NCBI RefSeq assembly: GCF_004803695.1
Contig: NZ_CP039393.1
Span: forward strand, 2,976,001 to 3,040,000
Direction of reading: 5' to 3'
DNA length: 64,000 nt
DNA from: Muribaculum gordoncarteri
Lineage (GTDB): Bacteria; Bacteroidota; Bacteroidia; Bacteroidales; Muribaculaceae
The translations under genes were made by a program, and so were the position numbers. The notes under the pieces were generated by a model. The model saw only the letters and a list, made by a program, of their open reading frames with translations. It ran no database searches and was not told the origin of the DNA. How positions within the stretch are numbered: position 1 is the first letter of the stretch; every line of letters begins with the position of its first letter. This document shows, piece after piece, positions 63,754 to 64,000 of the stretch.

Positions 63754-64000
63754 ATGACAGAAAAAGAAAAGATGCTGAAAGGCATGATATATGATGCCAA
63801 CAACGACCCCCGACTTATAGCCGAGAGAGCCGAATGCAAGGAATTGTGTCACGATTACAATCATCTTCGGCCAAAGGATGTCGAGGGAGGAAGAAAAATT
63901 ATCAAGGAACTGTTGGGCAGTGTAAAAGGAAACTTCTTGATAGAGCAGCCGTTCCTATGCGATTATGGCTATAACATACATATAGGTGATAATTTCTACG
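63754..64000 (+). CDS. Sugar O-acetyltransferase, partial (cut by window end)
   Basis: The first 82 residues are visible: 'MTEKEKMLKGMIYDANNDPRLIAERAECKELCHDYNHLRP...FLIEQPFLCDYGYNIHIGDNFY'. This is the N-terminus of maltose/galactoside acetyltransferases (Maa/LacA type), a left-handed beta-helix enzyme using acetyl-CoA. The hexapeptide-repeat core with the catalytic His lies beyond the window. An ATG at 63741 is out of frame. Confidence 0.88.
   Translation, partial: MTEKEKMLKGMIYDANNDPRLIAERAECKELCHDYNHLRPKDVEGGRKIIKELLGSVKGNFLIEQPFLCDYGYNIHIGDNFY

Overview
The window is a stretch of a Bacteroidales chromosome. The evidence is several promoters of the TTG-N19-21-TAnnTTTG type, little sign of Shine-Dalgarno sequences, Mfa/Fim-type lipoprotein fimbriae, long signal peptidase I, and the gene sets hemD-rnpA-yidD-tatD and coaX-OMP-lptC-CNNM. 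Moderately high G+C and a formyl-CoA transferase/oxalyl-CoA decarboxylase operon would suit a Muribaculaceae-like gut organism, but family level is an inference.

Region 1 (about 0.5-23.5 kb) holds two paralogous fimbrial operons arranged back to back. The left one (minus strand, 11.15 down to 0.57 kb) reads DUF3575, DUF3868, Mfa1-type major fimbrillin, Mfa2/FimB-type anchor, accessory lipoprotein, large tip-like lipoprotein. The right one (plus strand, 11.83-23.5 kb) has the same order plus one extra lipoprotein. Between them lies a 386-bp segment flanked by 38-bp inverted repeats (34/38 identical). It carries one strong Bacteroidales promoter, which in this orientation points into the left operon. 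This looks like an invertible promoter that selects one of two alternative fimbriae, and it is the main finding. The first left gene also carries an 8-nt homopolymer frameshift in its signal peptide.

Region 2 (23.6-35.5 kb) is metabolic and accessory: a GH13 amylase-family lipoprotein behind a palindrome-rich promoter, a dapB-lepB-wbqC operon, a two-domain alpha/beta hydrolase, a 578-bp insertion-sequence derivative with perfect 23-bp ends and 8-bp target duplication, a GH2 enzyme whose -33 box lies inside that element, and a DUF4143 ATPase whose promoter is abutted by nine 23-bp tandem repeats.

Region 3 (35.6-54 kb) is mostly housekeeping: yqeY-like, serS, a minus-strand run ribE-LOG-DUF4271-hemD-rnpA-yidD-tatD, a second GH2 enzyme, coaX-outer membrane protein-lptC-CNNM, an FtsB/DivIC-like gene, a MscS channel, a GDSL hydrolase and gapA.

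Region 4 (54-64 kb) has mscL, a carboxynorspermidine-dehydrogenase-like gene, an oxalate operon (frc, oxc, AEC transporter), a flippase-like membrane protein, an M48 protease, and a decaying right edge with two internally deleted pseudogenes (AraC-type regulator, nitroreductase). The window ends inside a sugar O-acetyltransferase gene. I found no tRNA, rRNA or CRISPR array.
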